A stretch of DNA of 32,880 nucleotides from Planctomycetota bacterium (GTDB taxonomy: Bacteria; Planctomycetota; UBA1135; GCA-002686595). This document shows, piece after piece, positions 1 to 10,865 of this stretch; positions within the stretch are counted from its first letter, which is position 1, and each line of letters starts with the position of its first letter. Under the pieces are notes generated by a model. That model was not told where the DNA came from and searched no databases. It saw only the letters and a list, made by a program, of their open reading frames with translations. The position numbers were made by a program, and so were the translations under genes. The stretch is from the NCBI GenBank assembly GCA_030746555.1, contig JASLMK010000094.1, positions 1 through 32,880 on the forward strand, in the 5' to 3' direction.

Positions 1-379
1 TGCTGTGTCTGGCGCACGTCTTCATGAATCATCCAGGCTCTAGCCGGCGCCAGCGGGGCCCGTCGGCCGCTCGCGGGCCCGCAGGAGCCCGCCCGTGGAT
101 TTCCCTGGCGCCGGGGCCCCCGGTTTTGCGACTTTCTGGGCGCGCCGCAGCGCTCGGCGCACCCGGTTCTCTATTCGATCCAATCCGCAAGGGACGCCCC
201 CTCGTACACGATTCCGCTCGCCAGGCGACCCACCCCCCGGCCCGATCCAGACGGGGGAACGAATCGTGGTCGGCGGTAGGGGCGCGACGGTTTTTCCTGT
301 TGAACCGCGCCCGGTGTCCCCGATAGATCCCGCAGTAGCCCGATAGCCCGGACACTTCCATGCGTACCCCTCCCGGCCC
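1..379. other. Stretch with no supportable gene
   Basis: Open frames exist on both strands here, as expected in DNA this GC-rich, but none gives a recognisable protein, a start with a ribosome binding site, or the strong third-position GC bias of the genes that follow. It probably holds the 5' control region of the gene starting at 380 and perhaps the end of something to the left. I see no terminator, repeat or RNA gene in it. Confidence 0.4.
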
Positions 380-1300
380 GTGACTCAGCCCGGAATCCCC
401 AACGAGTACAGCCTATCGACCTCGTGCTACGGAACGCGCCTGCGCACGATCGAGGACCAGGCCTTCGCGGCGGTCGCCATGGGCTTCCGCCGCCTCGAGC
501 TCGGCTTGAGCGAGACCCCCGTCCCCCTGAACGGCTTCGAGGACACTCGCCGCGAGACCGGGATTTCGGTCGCCTCCATGGTCTGCGGTTGCCTCAATCC
601 GCGCTCGGAGCACATGTCGGGCACGCGCCTGGGCAGCGTGGACGAGGACATGCGCGAGCGTGCCCTGATCAGCGTGCGCCGGCACGTGACCGTGGCGCAG
701 CAGTACGGATGTCCGGTCGTGATCCTGCGCGGGTGCGCCGTCGAGAACGACGAGCTCGAGGGAGAGGCGGCAGTGCTCAATGCGCGCCAGGCCGAGGAGG
801 GTACGACCGACGAGGTCGCCAGCGACATCCGGGACTTCGTCGGCCGCGTCCAGAAGAAGGGACAGCGCCAGGTCGAGCACCTCTGCCGCTCGCTCCACGG
901 CCTGCACCTCGACTTCCCCGACGTCCAGTTCGCCCTCGAGCCGGGCGTCAGCTTCAACGACATCCTCAACTTCGAGGCCATGGGCTGGGTGCTCGACGAC
1001 CTCGCCCGCCAAGGCGTCGGCTACTGGCACGACACCGGCACCATCCACCTGCGCGAGCGGTCAGGGCTCCCGGGTCAGGGCGCCTGGCTGGAGGCCTACG
1101 GCGACCGCCTCGAGGGCGTCCACCTGCAGGACGCGGCGGGGGAGGAGCCGGCGATGCCCCCCGGCCTGGGCGAGATCGACTTCCGGCTGGTGGCCGAGAG
1201 CATCCCCTCGGACGTCGAGAAGGTCGTGGAGATCGATCCGCGCCACGGCCGGGCCGAGATCCTCGCCGCCGTGCAGTTCCTGGTGGACCTGGCGATCTAG
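380..1300 (+). CDS. Sugar phosphate isomerase/epimerase-like TIM-barrel protein
   Basis: A 306-residue protein of the xylose isomerase-like (AP endonuclease 2) TIM-barrel superfamily, which isomerises or epimerises sugars, inositols or related metabolites using a divalent metal. Candidate metal ligands lie in the expected order on the late strands: E187 (ALEPG), H217-D218 (WHDTG), H248 (VHLQD) and E284 (VVEID). Length is normal for the family and there is no signal peptide, so it should be cytoplasmic. The start is a GTG; the ATG 20 nt upstream is out of frame and closes after seven codons. It precedes a DHH phosphoesterase by about 107 nt on the same strand. Many paralogues of this superfamily occur in planctomycetes, so the substrate cannot be read from the sequence. 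The family call is firm; the substrate is unknown. Confidence 0.85.
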   Translation: MTQPGIPNEYSLSTSCYGTRLRTIEDQAFAAVAMGFRRLELGLSETPVPLNGFEDTRRETGISVASMVCGCLNPRSEHMSGTRLGSVDEDMRERALISVRRHVTVAQQYGCPVVILRGCAVENDELEGEAAVLNARQAEEGTTDEVASDIRDFVGRVQKKGQRQVEHLCRSLHGLHLDFPDVQFALEPGVSFNDILNFEAMGWVLDDLARQGVGYWHDTGTIHLRERSGLPGQGAWLEAYGDRLEGVHLQDAAGEEPAMPPGLGEIDFRLVAESIPSDVEKVVEIDPRHGRAEILAAVQFLVDLAI

Positions 1301-1407
1301 CCCCCCTCGCCCTCCCGCCCCGGGCGCGCTCGTGTTGCCTCGCGGCCCGCCATAGGCGACCCTGGCACCGTCGGCGAGCGCGAGGCCCGCGCCCTCCGGC
1401 CCCTCGC

Positions 1408-2532
1408 ATGACCCCCGATCCCACTCGACCGCCCTCCCCGGGCACTGGCGCGGCGGCCGCCTCGAGAGGAGCGACGCCCGTGGCGCACTTCCGGGCCGCC
1501 CTCGATGCCGCCCGGGCTGGCGCGAGCGATACGAGCGTGCTCGTGCTGACCCACCGCGGTCCCGACCCCGACGCCATCGGCGCCTGCGAGGGCATGCGCT
1601 TTCTGTGCAGCGAGGTCCTGGGCTTCGAGGCGCGCGTGGCGACCGTCGGTCGCATCCACCGCGCCGAGAACCTGGTGATGGTGCGCGCCCTCGACCTGGA
1701 CTTCGCCACCTACGACGAGATCGACGCGGGCGGCTTCTTCGGCTCGGTCCTCGTGGACACCCAGCCCGAGTTCGGCCACACGCTCCTGCCGCGCGACATC
1801 CCGGTCCTGGCCGTCTTCGACCACCACGTTCCCCCGGGCGATGGAGCCCAGGCACAGGGGCTGGAAGTCGCCCACCGGGACGTGCGCCTGGGGACCGGCG
1901 CGACCTCCTCGATCGTGTACGAGTACCTGCGTGACTCGGGCGTCGAGCTGCCCGAGCGGGTGGCCACGGCCCTGTTCTGCGGGGTGCGCTACGACACCGC
2001 CGACCTCTCGCGCAACGCCTCCGCCCTCGACGAGGAGGCCTACCACGCGACCTTTCGCCTCGCCGATCGCGCGCTCGTCACGGCCATCGACCACCCGCCC
2101 CTGCCGCCGATCTACTACACCGAGCTCTCGCGGGCGCTGACCGTCGCCCGCCAGCACGACGCCCTCGCGCTCGCGCTCCTGGGCGAGATCAGCCATCCCG
2201 AGTTCGCGGCCGAGATGGCGGACTTCTTCCTGCGCATGAAGGGCTGCAGTTGGGTCGTGGTCGGCGGCGCGGTCGCCGCCGAGAAGGAGTACGTGCTCTC
2301 CCTGCGCACCGACCGGCACTTCGGCAACGCCTACCCCCTGATGGACCGCGTCCTCGACGGCGAAGGGAGCTTCGGGGGCCACGGGCACATCGCCGGGGCG
2401 CGCATCCCGATGGAGGACACTGGCGAGAGCTTCATCTCGAGCATCGAGCGCCGCCTGCGACACAACGCGCTCGCCGTCCTCGGCAAGAACGAGGCCGGCG
2501 AGCTTCCCAGCGAGGGGCGCCCCCTGGGTTGA
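1408..2532 (+). CDS. DHH/DHHA1 family phosphoesterase (NrnA-like)
   Basis: A 374-residue cytoplasmic phosphoesterase with the two-domain DHH-DHHA1 layout of NrnA-type proteins, which cleave short oligoribonucleotides (nanoRNA), pAp or cyclic dinucleotide products. Visible motifs are THRGPDPDAIG near residues 48-58 (D53 and D55 are the usual metal ligands), D118 in VLVDTQ, the signature FDHH at 137-140, RYDTADL around 194-200, and the DHHA1 glycine-rich substrate loop GGHGHIAGA at 323-331. The length matches NrnA proteins (about 320-370) with roughly 25 extra residues at the N-terminus that look unstructured. The frame stays open far upstream through the previous gene, but ATG 1408 is the first start outside that gene. 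The thiD gene begins 6 nt after the stop, so the two are probably cotranscribed. The exact substrate is not determined. Confidence 0.85.
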   Translation: MTPDPTRPPSPGTGAAAASRGATPVAHFRAALDAARAGASDTSVLVLTHRGPDPDAIGACEGMRFLCSEVLGFEARVATVGRIHRAENLVMVRALDLDFATYDEIDAGGFFGSVLVDTQPEFGHTLLPRDIPVLAVFDHHVPPGDGAQAQGLEVAHRDVRLGTGATSSIVYEYLRDSGVELPERVATALFCGVRYDTADLSRNASALDEEAYHATFRLADRALVTAIDHPPLPPIYYTELSRALTVARQHDALALALLGEISHPEFAAEMADFFLRMKGCSWVVVGGAVAAEKEYVLSLRTDRHFGNAYPLMDRVLDGEGSFGGHGHIAGARIPMEDTGESFISSIERRLRHNALAVLGKNEAGELPSEGRPLG

Positions 2533-2538
2533 AGGGCG

Positions 2539-3348
2539 ATGGACCTCGACCCGGACGCCGCTCCCCTCGTCCTCGTGGTCGCGGGCCACGACTCGAGCGG
2601 CCGTGCGGGGCTGGACGCCGATCTCGAAGCGGCGCGCGCTCTCGAGGCGCGGGCGGTGGCGGTCGCCACCGCGAACACCGTGCAGGACGAGCGCGGCGTG
2701 CGCGCGGTGGGAGCGCGCGAGCCGGGAGCGTGGTTGGAAGAGGCCCTGGCCGTCGATCGCCCGACCGCACTCAAGCTGGGCCTGTTGCCCGGTGCCGACC
2801 ACGTCGAGGCGGCCGCACGGCTCGTGCGATCCTTGCGCGAGGGGGGCGCGGCCCTGCCCGTCGTGGTCGATCCGGTCCTGGAGGCGACCAGCGGCTTCGT
2901 CTTCCTCGACCGCGCGGCCCGCGCGGCCCTGGGTGAGCGGCTTGGGCCTCTGGGCGTGGTCTGGACCCCGAACCTGCCCGAGGCCGCCGCTCTCGCCGGC
3001 CGCCCGCTCGCGGCCCTGGAGGCGTCGGAGGCCGAGCGGATCGAGGCCGCCGGGGTGCTGCTGGCGGCCGGCGCCGGCGGGGTCGTGCTCAAGGGTGGGC
3101 ACGCCCGCGGTGAGGTCGTGTGCGACCTGGTGGTCGAGCCGGACCGCGAGCCCGCGCGGATCGAGAGCCCGCGACGGCCCGGAGCCGTCCTGGGGGGGAC
3201 GGGCTGCCGCCACGCGACGGCCCTGGCCGTCTGCCTGGCGCGGGGCGCGTCCCTCGCCTGCGCCGCCCGCGCCGCCGGGGCGCTCGTCCGCGCCCGCCTG
3301 GACGCCCTGCCGCGCGAGGCCGGCCGGGCGGGGCCGCGGCGCGCTTGA
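2539..3348 (+). CDS. thiD: Hydroxymethylpyrimidine/phosphomethylpyrimidine kinase
   Basis: A 269-residue ribokinase-fold kinase of the ThiD family, which phosphorylates HMP and HMP-phosphate to HMP-pyrophosphate for thiamine synthesis in the cytoplasm. Seen in the sequence: the N-terminal substrate motif AGHDSSGRAGLDADL (15-29), the TANTVQD strand (44-50), VVDPV (109-113), TPNLPEA (143-149), KGGH (185-188), and the anion-hole motif GGTGCRH (219-225) with the family's cysteine at 223. Length is typical of stand-alone ThiD. The start ATG lies 6 nt past the DHH gene, implying a shared transcript. The GHD in place of the usual GSD at the N-terminus is a small deviation. A pyridoxal kinase-like role is the main alternative. 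No other thi gene is in the window. Confidence 0.86.
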   Translation: MDLDPDAAPLVLVVAGHDSSGRAGLDADLEAARALEARAVAVATANTVQDERGVRAVGAREPGAWLEEALAVDRPTALKLGLLPGADHVEAAARLVRSLREGGAALPVVVDPVLEATSGFVFLDRAARAALGERLGPLGVVWTPNLPEAAALAGRPLAALEASEAERIEAAGVLLAAGAGGVVLKGGHARGEVVCDLVVEPDREPARIESPRRPGAVLGGTGCRHATALAVCLARGASLACAARAAGALVRARLDALPREAGRAGPRRA

Positions 3349-3385
3349 ATTCCCACTGGTCGGGGGTATCCTTCTGCGCCCGGAA

Positions 3386-3460
3386 GCGGCTGTAGCTCAG
3401 TGGTAGAGCGCGACCTTGCCAAGGTCGATGTCGGGAGTTCGAATCTCCTCAGCCGCTCCA
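3386..3460 (+). tRNA. tRNA-Gly (anticodon GCC)
   Basis: A complete cloverleaf can be drawn by eye. The acceptor arm GCGGCTG (3386-3392) pairs with CAGCCGC (3450-3456), the anticodon stem CGACC/GGTCG encloses the loop TTGCCAA with GCC at 3418-3420, and the T-arm holds GTTCGAATC. The discriminator is T at 3457 and the CCA end (3458-3460) is encoded. It lies 37 nt after thiD. Confidence 0.96.
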
Positions 3461-3619
3461 ACCACGCCCCGGCACCCGCCTGGGAAGGGGTCTTCGCCGC
3501 GCGCGGACGGGCGGCCTCCGAGCCCGGCGACGGCTCGTCCAGCCCCCGTCATGCTCACTCCGCGGACTCATCCCACGGACGAGCCGCCGGGCCAGGAAGC
3601 CCGCGATTCGCGTGAACCG

Positions 3620-5734
<2,115 letters not shown>

Positions 5735-5855
5735 GAACCCGCGGCGGGGGCGGCAGGGCGCCGTGGAACCCCAGGACCTACAGACTCCCCCGCAACCGAC
5801 CCCTTCGGGACGGAGCGAAGGCGGCCAGCGGGCCCGCAGGCCGGGTGGTGGTGAC

Positions 5856-6596
5856 GTGCGCCCGCCCTCCAGGCGTCGCCGCCGGATGCCGCCCGGGTTC
5901 CTCCTTGGCGGCCTGCCGCCTTCCTCGATCGCCCACCTCGCCGCGGCCCTCGCCCTCACCCAGGTGGGCGTTCCGCCTCCCGGGGTCCCGCCGTCTGTGG
6001 CCCGGTCCGTCCCCGTGGCGGTCGTCTTCGACCGTCCCGAGCCCCTGCCCGTCGAGGTCGCCGAGCCGCCCGCGGAGGTGGAGCTTCCCGAGGTCTTCGA
6101 GCATCCGGAGCTGGTTCCCCATCCCGTGGAGTCCGAGCCGGTGCCGCTGCCCGAGGACGAGGCGCCACCAAAGCGCGCCCTCGACCCCAACCTCGACCTG
6201 CCCAATCGCCTCGCCGCCCTGCCGCCAGAGCCCCTGGTGCCGCGCGCGCCCGAGCCGACGAGGCTGGCGGTCGCACTGCCCGAGCCGACCGAGTTGATCG
6301 AGGACGAGCCGGCCCCCCCGCCGCTCTTCGGCCCCGAGGTCGTCGAAGAGGTCCCGGTCGATTATCCCACCCGTGCGCGCCGCCTCGGTCAGGAGGGGAC
6401 GGTGACCCTGCGCGCGCTCGTCGGGCGCGACGGTACCGTCCTCGAGGTGGCTACCGTCGAGAGCAGCGGCCACGCGGCCTTGGATCGGGCCGCGCGGGAC
6501 GCCTTCAGGCGCTGGCGCTTCCTCCCCTGGGCCGACGGCGAGTCGGACCCGCGGGCGTTCACCAAGGGCTTCACCTTCCGCTTGACCGCCCTCTGA
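5856..6596 (+). CDS. tonB: TonB-family energy transducer
   Basis: An inner-membrane-anchored protein of about 246 residues that would pass proton-motive-force energy to the receptor encoded just upstream. It has an arginine-rich start, one hydrophobic anchor (about residues 14-38), a long periplasmic linker packed with proline and acidic residues (about 40-165), and a C-terminal TonB domain. That domain has the family pattern VDYPTRARRLGQEGTVTLRA, then VLEVATVESSGHAALDRAA and FRRWRFLPW. GTG 5856 is preferred because codons before it (from GTG 5763) lose the strong third-position GC bias; ATG 5886 is also possible. No exbB or exbD is nearby, so it must use a motor encoded elsewhere. Its 3' end overlaps the end of the minus-strand gene by 26 nt. 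Confidence 0.82.
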   Translation: MRPPSRRRRRMPPGFLLGGLPPSSIAHLAAALALTQVGVPPPGVPPSVARSVPVAVVFDRPEPLPVEVAEPPAEVELPEVFEHPELVPHPVESEPVPLPEDEAPPKRALDPNLDLPNRLAALPPEPLVPRAPEPTRLAVALPEPTELIEDEPAPPPLFGPEVVEEVPVDYPTRARRLGQEGTVTLRALVGRDGTVLEVATVESSGHAALDRAARDAFRRWRFLPWADGESDPRAFTKGFTFRLTAL

Positions 6597-8619
6597 GGCG
6601 GGCCCGTCCCCGCGTCAGGGCGAGGTGGCCGCCGATCGTGACGCGGGCGGTCCAACCCGGGGGAACGAGGATCGTGCCCGTGGGGTCCTCGACCACGGCC
6701 GGTCCGGAGAATCGGTGGCCGGCGCGCAGGTGCCAGGCGGCGACCACGGCCGTGTCGCGGGCGGATCCGCCGAACACGACCCGGCGACGGTCGGTCACGA
6801 CGCCCGCCGGGAGTGGCCGGGAACGGACCGCTCTGGCCTCGACTTCGGCGGCGCGCACGACGGCGCGCACCCGCAGGCAGACCAGCTCGATCTCGCGTTC
6901 GTCCAGGCGCCAGCCGTACAGCGCCTCGTGGCGTGCGTGGAAGGTCTCCTCCACCGCGTGCATGCCCTCGTCGGCGACGGAGATCTCGTAGGACTGGCCG
7001 CGGTAGCGCAACTCCAGGCTGCTCTCGATCTCGATGCGCCCGCGGCGGTGTCCGGCGGCGACCAGGCGCTCGCGCCCTTCGCGTGCCAGCTCGCCGCGGG
7101 CCCGCCGCCGGCGTGTCGGCTTCCACTCCGCCAGGGGCGCCAGGACGGTCCGGGAGCGGTCCACGAGCGCGTCCGCGTGGGCCATGCCGAAGGCGGACAG
7201 GCAGCCGGGCAGGCGCGGGACGAGGGCCCCGGGGAGGTCGAGGGCTTCGGCCAGGGCCGCGGCGTGCAAGCCCCCGGCGCCGCCGAAGGCCACCAGGGGC
7301 AGGCGACGCGGATCGTGGCCGCGCTGCATGGTCATCACGCCCAGGGCGCGGCGCATGGCGGCCTGGGCCACGTCCAGGACGGCGGCCGCGGCCTCCTTGG
7401 GGCGCGTGCCCAGGCGGTCGGCGAGCCGCTCAAAGGCACGCGCCACGGCGTCGGTATCGAGGCGCACGCTCCCGCCGGCGAAGGTGCCCGAGGAGAGGTG
7501 CCCCAGGAGCACGTGGGCGTCGGTCACGGTCGGCTGGGAGCCGCGACCGTGGCAGACCGGTCCGGGATCGGCGCCGGCGCTCTCGGGGCCGACGCGCAGG
7601 AGGCCGCCGGCGTCGACGCGCACCACCGAACCGCCGCCGCAGCCGATGGTGTGGATGTCGAGGGAGGGCAGGGCGACGGGGAGGCCGGCGACGTGCGTGT
7701 CGCAGACCGCATCCTGCACGCGGCCGTGGCCGTGATGGAACGCGACGTCGGTGCTCGTGCCGCCCATGTCGAGGGTGACGATGTCTCCCAGCCCCGCCTG
7801 GCGCGCCGCGCGGGCGGCGCCCACGACCCCGCCGGCGGGACCCGAGAGCAGCACGCGCGCGGGCTCGCGGGCGGCGTCGGTTGCGGCCAGCGTGCCGCCG
7901 CTGGACTGGAGGATCGAGAGGCGTCCGCCGCCGAGGGCTCGCTCGAGCCCGGCGAGGTAGCGGCCCATCAACGGGACCAGGGCGGCGTTGACGGCCGCGG
8001 TCGAGAAGCGCTCGTACTCGCGGTACTCGGGGAGGATGCCCGCCGAGCAGGTCACCGGCAGGCCGAGGGGCTCGAGGGCGCGGGCGACCAGCCGCTCGCT
8101 CTCCGCGTCGGCGTAGGCGTGCAGGAGGCAGACTGCAACGCTCTTCGCACCGCACTTCTCGATCCGCTTCCGCAGGCGCGCCAACTCCGCGGTCGTGGGT
8201 TCCTCGACGCGCTCGATGCCGCCGTCGAGGCCGGGCCAGGTGCGTTGGCCGATCTCGAAGCGCAGGGGGCGCGGGATCGGCGGCTTTGGCTTCTTGGGGT
8301 GCAGGGCGTAGAGGTCGGATCGTGTCTGGCGGCCGATCTCGATCAGGTCGCGGAACCCGCGGTTGGTGACCAGGGCCGTGGGTGCGATCTCCCCGGTCAG
8401 GAGCGCGTTGAGCGCGACCGTCGTCCCGTGGACGACCTCGGTTCCCCCGTCGGCGCCTCCGAGGGCTTCGATCCCCTCCAGCACCGCCCGCGACGGGTCG
8501 TCGGGCGTGCTCGGGACCTTCTCCGCTCGTACCTCGTCGCCCTCGACCGCGACGAGGTCGGTGAAGGTGCCGCCCGTGTCGACCCCGATCGTGCGCACCG
8601 TGGTGGAGCTGGGGCTCAC
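6571..8619 (-). CDS. hyuA: Hydantoinase/5-oxoprolinase subunit A (HyuA-type)
   Basis: A 682-residue cytoplasmic protein of the HyuA / 5-oxoprolinase N-terminal family, ATP-dependent enzymes that open cyclic amides (hydantoins, 5-oxoproline) or carboxylate ketones. It opens with the ASKHA phosphate-binding motif TIGVDTGGTFTDLVAV, followed by VVHGTTVALNALL, a long central domain with LDMGGTSTDVAF and IHTIGCGGGSVV, and a C-terminal region with VAFGGAGGLHA. Length fits a stand-alone A subunit; eukaryotic and some bacterial enzymes fuse A and B into about 1,250 residues. The start is a GTG. No B subunit is present in the window, which is unusual because hyuA and hyuB normally sit side by side. The promoter must lie in the 136 nt shared with plsY. 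The substrate is not assignable. Confidence 0.85.
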   Translation of the reverse strand: MSPSSTTVRTIGVDTGGTFTDLVAVEGDEVRAEKVPSTPDDPSRAVLEGIEALGGADGGTEVVHGTTVALNALLTGEIAPTALVTNRGFRDLIEIGRQTRSDLYALHPKKPKPPIPRPLRFEIGQRTWPGLDGGIERVEEPTTAELARLRKRIEKCGAKSVAVCLLHAYADAESERLVARALEPLGLPVTCSAGILPEYREYERFSTAAVNAALVPLMGRYLAGLERALGGGRLSILQSSGGTLAATDAAREPARVLLSGPAGGVVGAARAARQAGLGDIVTLDMGGTSTDVAFHHGHGRVQDAVCDTHVAGLPVALPSLDIHTIGCGGGSVVRVDAGGLLRVGPESAGADPGPVCHGRGSQPTVTDAHVLLGHLSSGTFAGGSVRLDTDAVARAFERLADRLGTRPKEAAAAVLDVAQAAMRRALGVMTMQRGHDPRRLPLVAFGGAGGLHAAALAEALDLPGALVPRLPGCLSAFGMAHADALVDRSRTVLAPLAEWKPTRRRRARGELAREGRERLVAAGHRRGRIEIESSLELRYRGQSYEISVADEGMHAVEETFHARHEALYGWRLDEREIELVCLRVRAVVRAAEVEARAVRSRPLPAGVVTDRRRVVFGGSARDTAVVAAWHLRAGHRFSGPAVVEDPTGTILVPPGWTARVTIGGHLALTRGRARLRGRSSGR

Positions 8620-8755
8620 CGGCTAGCGCGCCGCAGCGGCGGGCACGGACCTTGCCAGAGGGAGGCTCATGGGGCCATCATGCCCCCACGCGCCGGGGAG
8701 GGCGCGGTGCGGATCGAGGATTCTCCGCGCTCGAATCCCCGCCTCGCGCCCGCCC

Positions 8756-9424
8756 ATGCCCGAACTCTCCGACCCGGCACGCCTCGGCGCGATCCTCATC
8801 GCTAGCTACCTCGCGGGCTCGGTGCCCTTCGGTTGGCTCATGGCGCGCGCCCTGCGGGGCGTGGACATCCGGACGACCGGCAGCGGCAACATCGGCGCCA
8901 CCAATGCGATGCGCGCTCTCGGCCGGCCTCTGGGGATGGTCGCTCTGCTCGCCGACATCGCCAAGGGCTTCGCTCCCGTGTGGTTTCTGGCCGGGGGCGA
9001 GCCCGGCCTGCAGGTCGCCTGTGGAGCGGCGGCCGTGGGCGGCCACGTCTGGCCGGTGTTCCTGCGCTTCCGCGGCGGAAAGGCGGTGGCGACCGGCTGC
9101 GGGGTCCTGCTGGCGATCGACTGGCCCATCGTCGTCGGCGCGGGCCTGGTGTGGTGTGTGACCTTGTTCCTGTGGCGCTTCGTTGGGGTGGCGTCGGTGA
9201 CGATGGGCGTCGCCTTCCCCTGCATCGCCCTCGCCCGCGGGGCCGCCGTAGAGGTCGTCTGCGGCGCCGCGGCCCTCGCGCTCTTGATCGTCGGGCGCCA
9301 CCGGTCGAACATGGCGAACGTGCTGGCGGGGACGGAGCCGCGCGTGGGGCTGTTCGGCGGCTCCCGCTCCCGGTCCGTGGCCGAGGGCGAGTCGCCGCCG
9401 GCGCGAGAGGAAGACGATGACTGA
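8756..9424 (+). CDS. plsY: Glycerol-3-phosphate acyltransferase PlsY
   Basis: A 222-residue integral membrane enzyme that moves the acyl group of acyl-phosphate onto glycerol-3-phosphate, the first acylation in phospholipid synthesis. All three PlsY motifs are visible: SYLAGSVPFGWL near the N-terminus, GSGNIGATNAMR (the substrate-binding loop), and GGHVWPVFLRFRGGKAVAT in the middle, plus the ADIAKG turn. Hydrophobic segments fit the five-helix topology. The tail after the last helix is longer and more acidic than usual. ATG 8756 is chosen because it places the first helix right after a short polar start. The last 8 nt overlap gpsA, which makes the substrate of this enzyme, so the pair is probably translationally coupled. 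Confidence 0.93.
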   Translation: MPELSDPARLGAILIASYLAGSVPFGWLMARALRGVDIRTTGSGNIGATNAMRALGRPLGMVALLADIAKGFAPVWFLAGGEPGLQVACGAAAVGGHVWPVFLRFRGGKAVATGCGVLLAIDWPIVVGAGLVWCVTLFLWRFVGVASVTMGVAFPCIALARGAAVEVVCGAAALALLIVGRHRSNMANVLAGTEPRVGLFGGSRSRSVAEGESPPAREEDDD

Positions 9425-10460
9425 TCAGACCGAACGAGGCCTCGCCCGGGCGTTGGTGATCGGGGACGGGAGCTGGGGCACGACCCTGGCTCTGCTGCTG
9501 TGCCGCAACGGCATCTCGACCACGCTCTGGAGCGCCTTCCCCGAGCAGACCGAGCGCCTGCGCGAGGAGCGCGTGAACCAGGCCTTCCTGCCCGGCGTCG
9601 CCCTGCCCGGCGAGATGGAGTTCACCGCCGACCCCCACTCCGCGGCCCAGGGAGCCGAGCTCGTGCTGAGCGTGGTTCCGACCCAGTTCCTGCGCGAGGT
9701 CGCCGAGCGCTTCGAGGACGCCCTGCCGGGCGACCTGCCTCTGGTGAGCGCGACCAAGGGCCTGGAGATCGAGACCTTCCAGACTCCCAGCCGGATCCTG
9801 CTCGAGGTCCTGGGCGAGCGTCCGCTGTGTGTCCTGACGGGACCGAGCCACGCCGAGGAGGTCGCCCGCGGCCTGCCCGCCTCCCTGGTCGCGGCCAGCG
9901 CGGACGCGGGCCTCGCCGAGCGCGTGCAGGGTGCGTTCAACTCCGACTGCCTGCGCGTCTACACGGCCGACGACATTACGGGTGCGGAGCTGGCCGCCGC
10001 GCTCAAGAACGTGATCGCGCTGGCGGCGGGCATCGCGGACGGTCTGGGCCTGGGGGACAACGCCAAGGCGGCACTGTTGACCCGCGGCATGGTCGAGATG
10101 GCGCGCCTGGGCCAGCACATGGGGGCGCGCCCCCAGACTTTCTTCGGCCTGGCCGGCTTCGGAGACTTGGTGACGACGTGCTACTCCGCCCACTCGCGCA
10201 ACCGCGCGGTGGGGGAGGCCGTCGGACGTGGTGAACGACTGGAGGACGTCTTGCGAGCGATGAACATGGTGGCGGAGGGAGTCTGGACCACGAAGGCCCT
10301 GTTCGGGCCGGAGGCCGAGCTGCGCGCGGTGTCGATGCCGATCGCCGAGCAGGTGCACGCGATCCTCTTCGAGGGCACCGATCCGCGGGACGCCCTGTTG
10401 TCGTTGATGCGCCGCGAGCCCACGGGCGAGATGGCCGGGTTCGCAGAGGAGCGATCGTGA
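9417..10460 (+). CDS. gpsA: NAD(P)-dependent glycerol-3-phosphate dehydrogenase
   Basis: A 347-residue cytoplasmic enzyme reducing dihydroxyacetone phosphate to sn-glycerol-3-phosphate for phospholipid synthesis. The N-terminal Rossmann loop reads LVIGDGSWGTTLA (residues 13-25; GDGSWG instead of the common GAGSWG). Next come VVPTQFLREV, SATKGLE with its lysine, GPSHAEEVARGLP, and the catalytic AALKNVIALAAG block, followed by GDNAKAALLTRG and FFGLAGFGDL. Length is normal. The ATG overlaps the end of plsY by 8 nt and is preceded by a purine-rich GAGAGGAAG that can serve as ribosome binding site. The stop overlaps the next start by 4 nt. The start and position are well supported. Confidence 0.96.
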   Translation: MTDQTERGLARALVIGDGSWGTTLALLLCRNGISTTLWSAFPEQTERLREERVNQAFLPGVALPGEMEFTADPHSAAQGAELVLSVVPTQFLREVAERFEDALPGDLPLVSATKGLEIETFQTPSRILLEVLGERPLCVLTGPSHAEEVARGLPASLVAASADAGLAERVQGAFNSDCLRVYTADDITGAELAAALKNVIALAAGIADGLGLGDNAKAALLTRGMVEMARLGQHMGARPQTFFGLAGFGDLVTTCYSAHSRNRAVGEAVGRGERLEDVLRAMNMVAEGVWTTKALFGPEAELRAVSMPIAEQVHAILFEGTDPRDALLSLMRREPTGEMAGFAEERS

Positions 10461-10849
10461 GCGTGACGGCGTGGTTCGTGGCCTTCCTGCTCCTGACGGT
10501 CGTCCTGCTCGCCTCGGCGGTCGTGACCGGCCTGCGGGCGGCTCGGCGGGCCCACATCTCGATCGTCGCCTCGGCCGTCGTCGCGATGGGCCTGACGATC
10601 TACTTCGCCGAGCGGCTCGGTGAGACCCTGGACATCGAGGCCGCGGGCTGGGTGACGCCGGTGCACCTGTGGATCGCCAAGATCACCACGGTGGCCTACC
10701 TGCTGCCGATCGCCAGCGGCGTGCGCGCCCTGCGCGGCGCCGCCCACCGCCGGACGCACCGCAACCTGGCCTTCTTCGTCCTGGGCCTGACGGCGCTGAC
10801 GGCGGTGACCGGGGTGGCGATGGTCTGGCTGTCGGACCCTGCCGTCTGA
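10457..10849 (+). CDS. Small four-helix membrane protein of unknown function
   Basis: A 130-residue protein with four predicted membrane segments (about residues 4-26, 33-52, 68-90 and 104-125) and short charged loops, so it lies almost entirely in the cytoplasmic membrane. Histidines sit at helix ends or in helices (H33, H70) and in the loop RGAAHRRTHRN (H97, H101). This pattern is reminiscent of small haem- or metal-binding membrane proteins such as DUF420 members, but I do not recognise the family with confidence. The GTG start overlaps the gpsA stop (GTGA), so it is translated with gpsA and plsY. A role in lipid synthesis is possible but rests only on that coupling. Confidence 0.7.
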   Translation: MSVTAWFVAFLLLTVVLLASAVVTGLRAARRAHISIVASAVVAMGLTIYFAERLGETLDIEAAGWVTPVHLWIAKITTVAYLLPIASGVRALRGAAHRRTHRNLAFFVLGLTALTAVTGVAMVWLSDPAV

Positions 10850-10865
10850 CGGCGGCTCGGCCGCT

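Noticed and set aside
1..361. Small open frames on both strands at the left edge
   Set aside because: No coding bias, ribosome binding site or recognisable protein.
1297..3213. A 638-codon minus-strand frame opposite the DHH protein and thiD
   Set aside because: No domain; it is a GC shadow of two clear genes.
6625..8805. A 726-codon plus-strand frame opposite hyuA
   Set aside because: HyuA motifs are unmistakable on the other strand, and this frame shows only low-complexity sequence.
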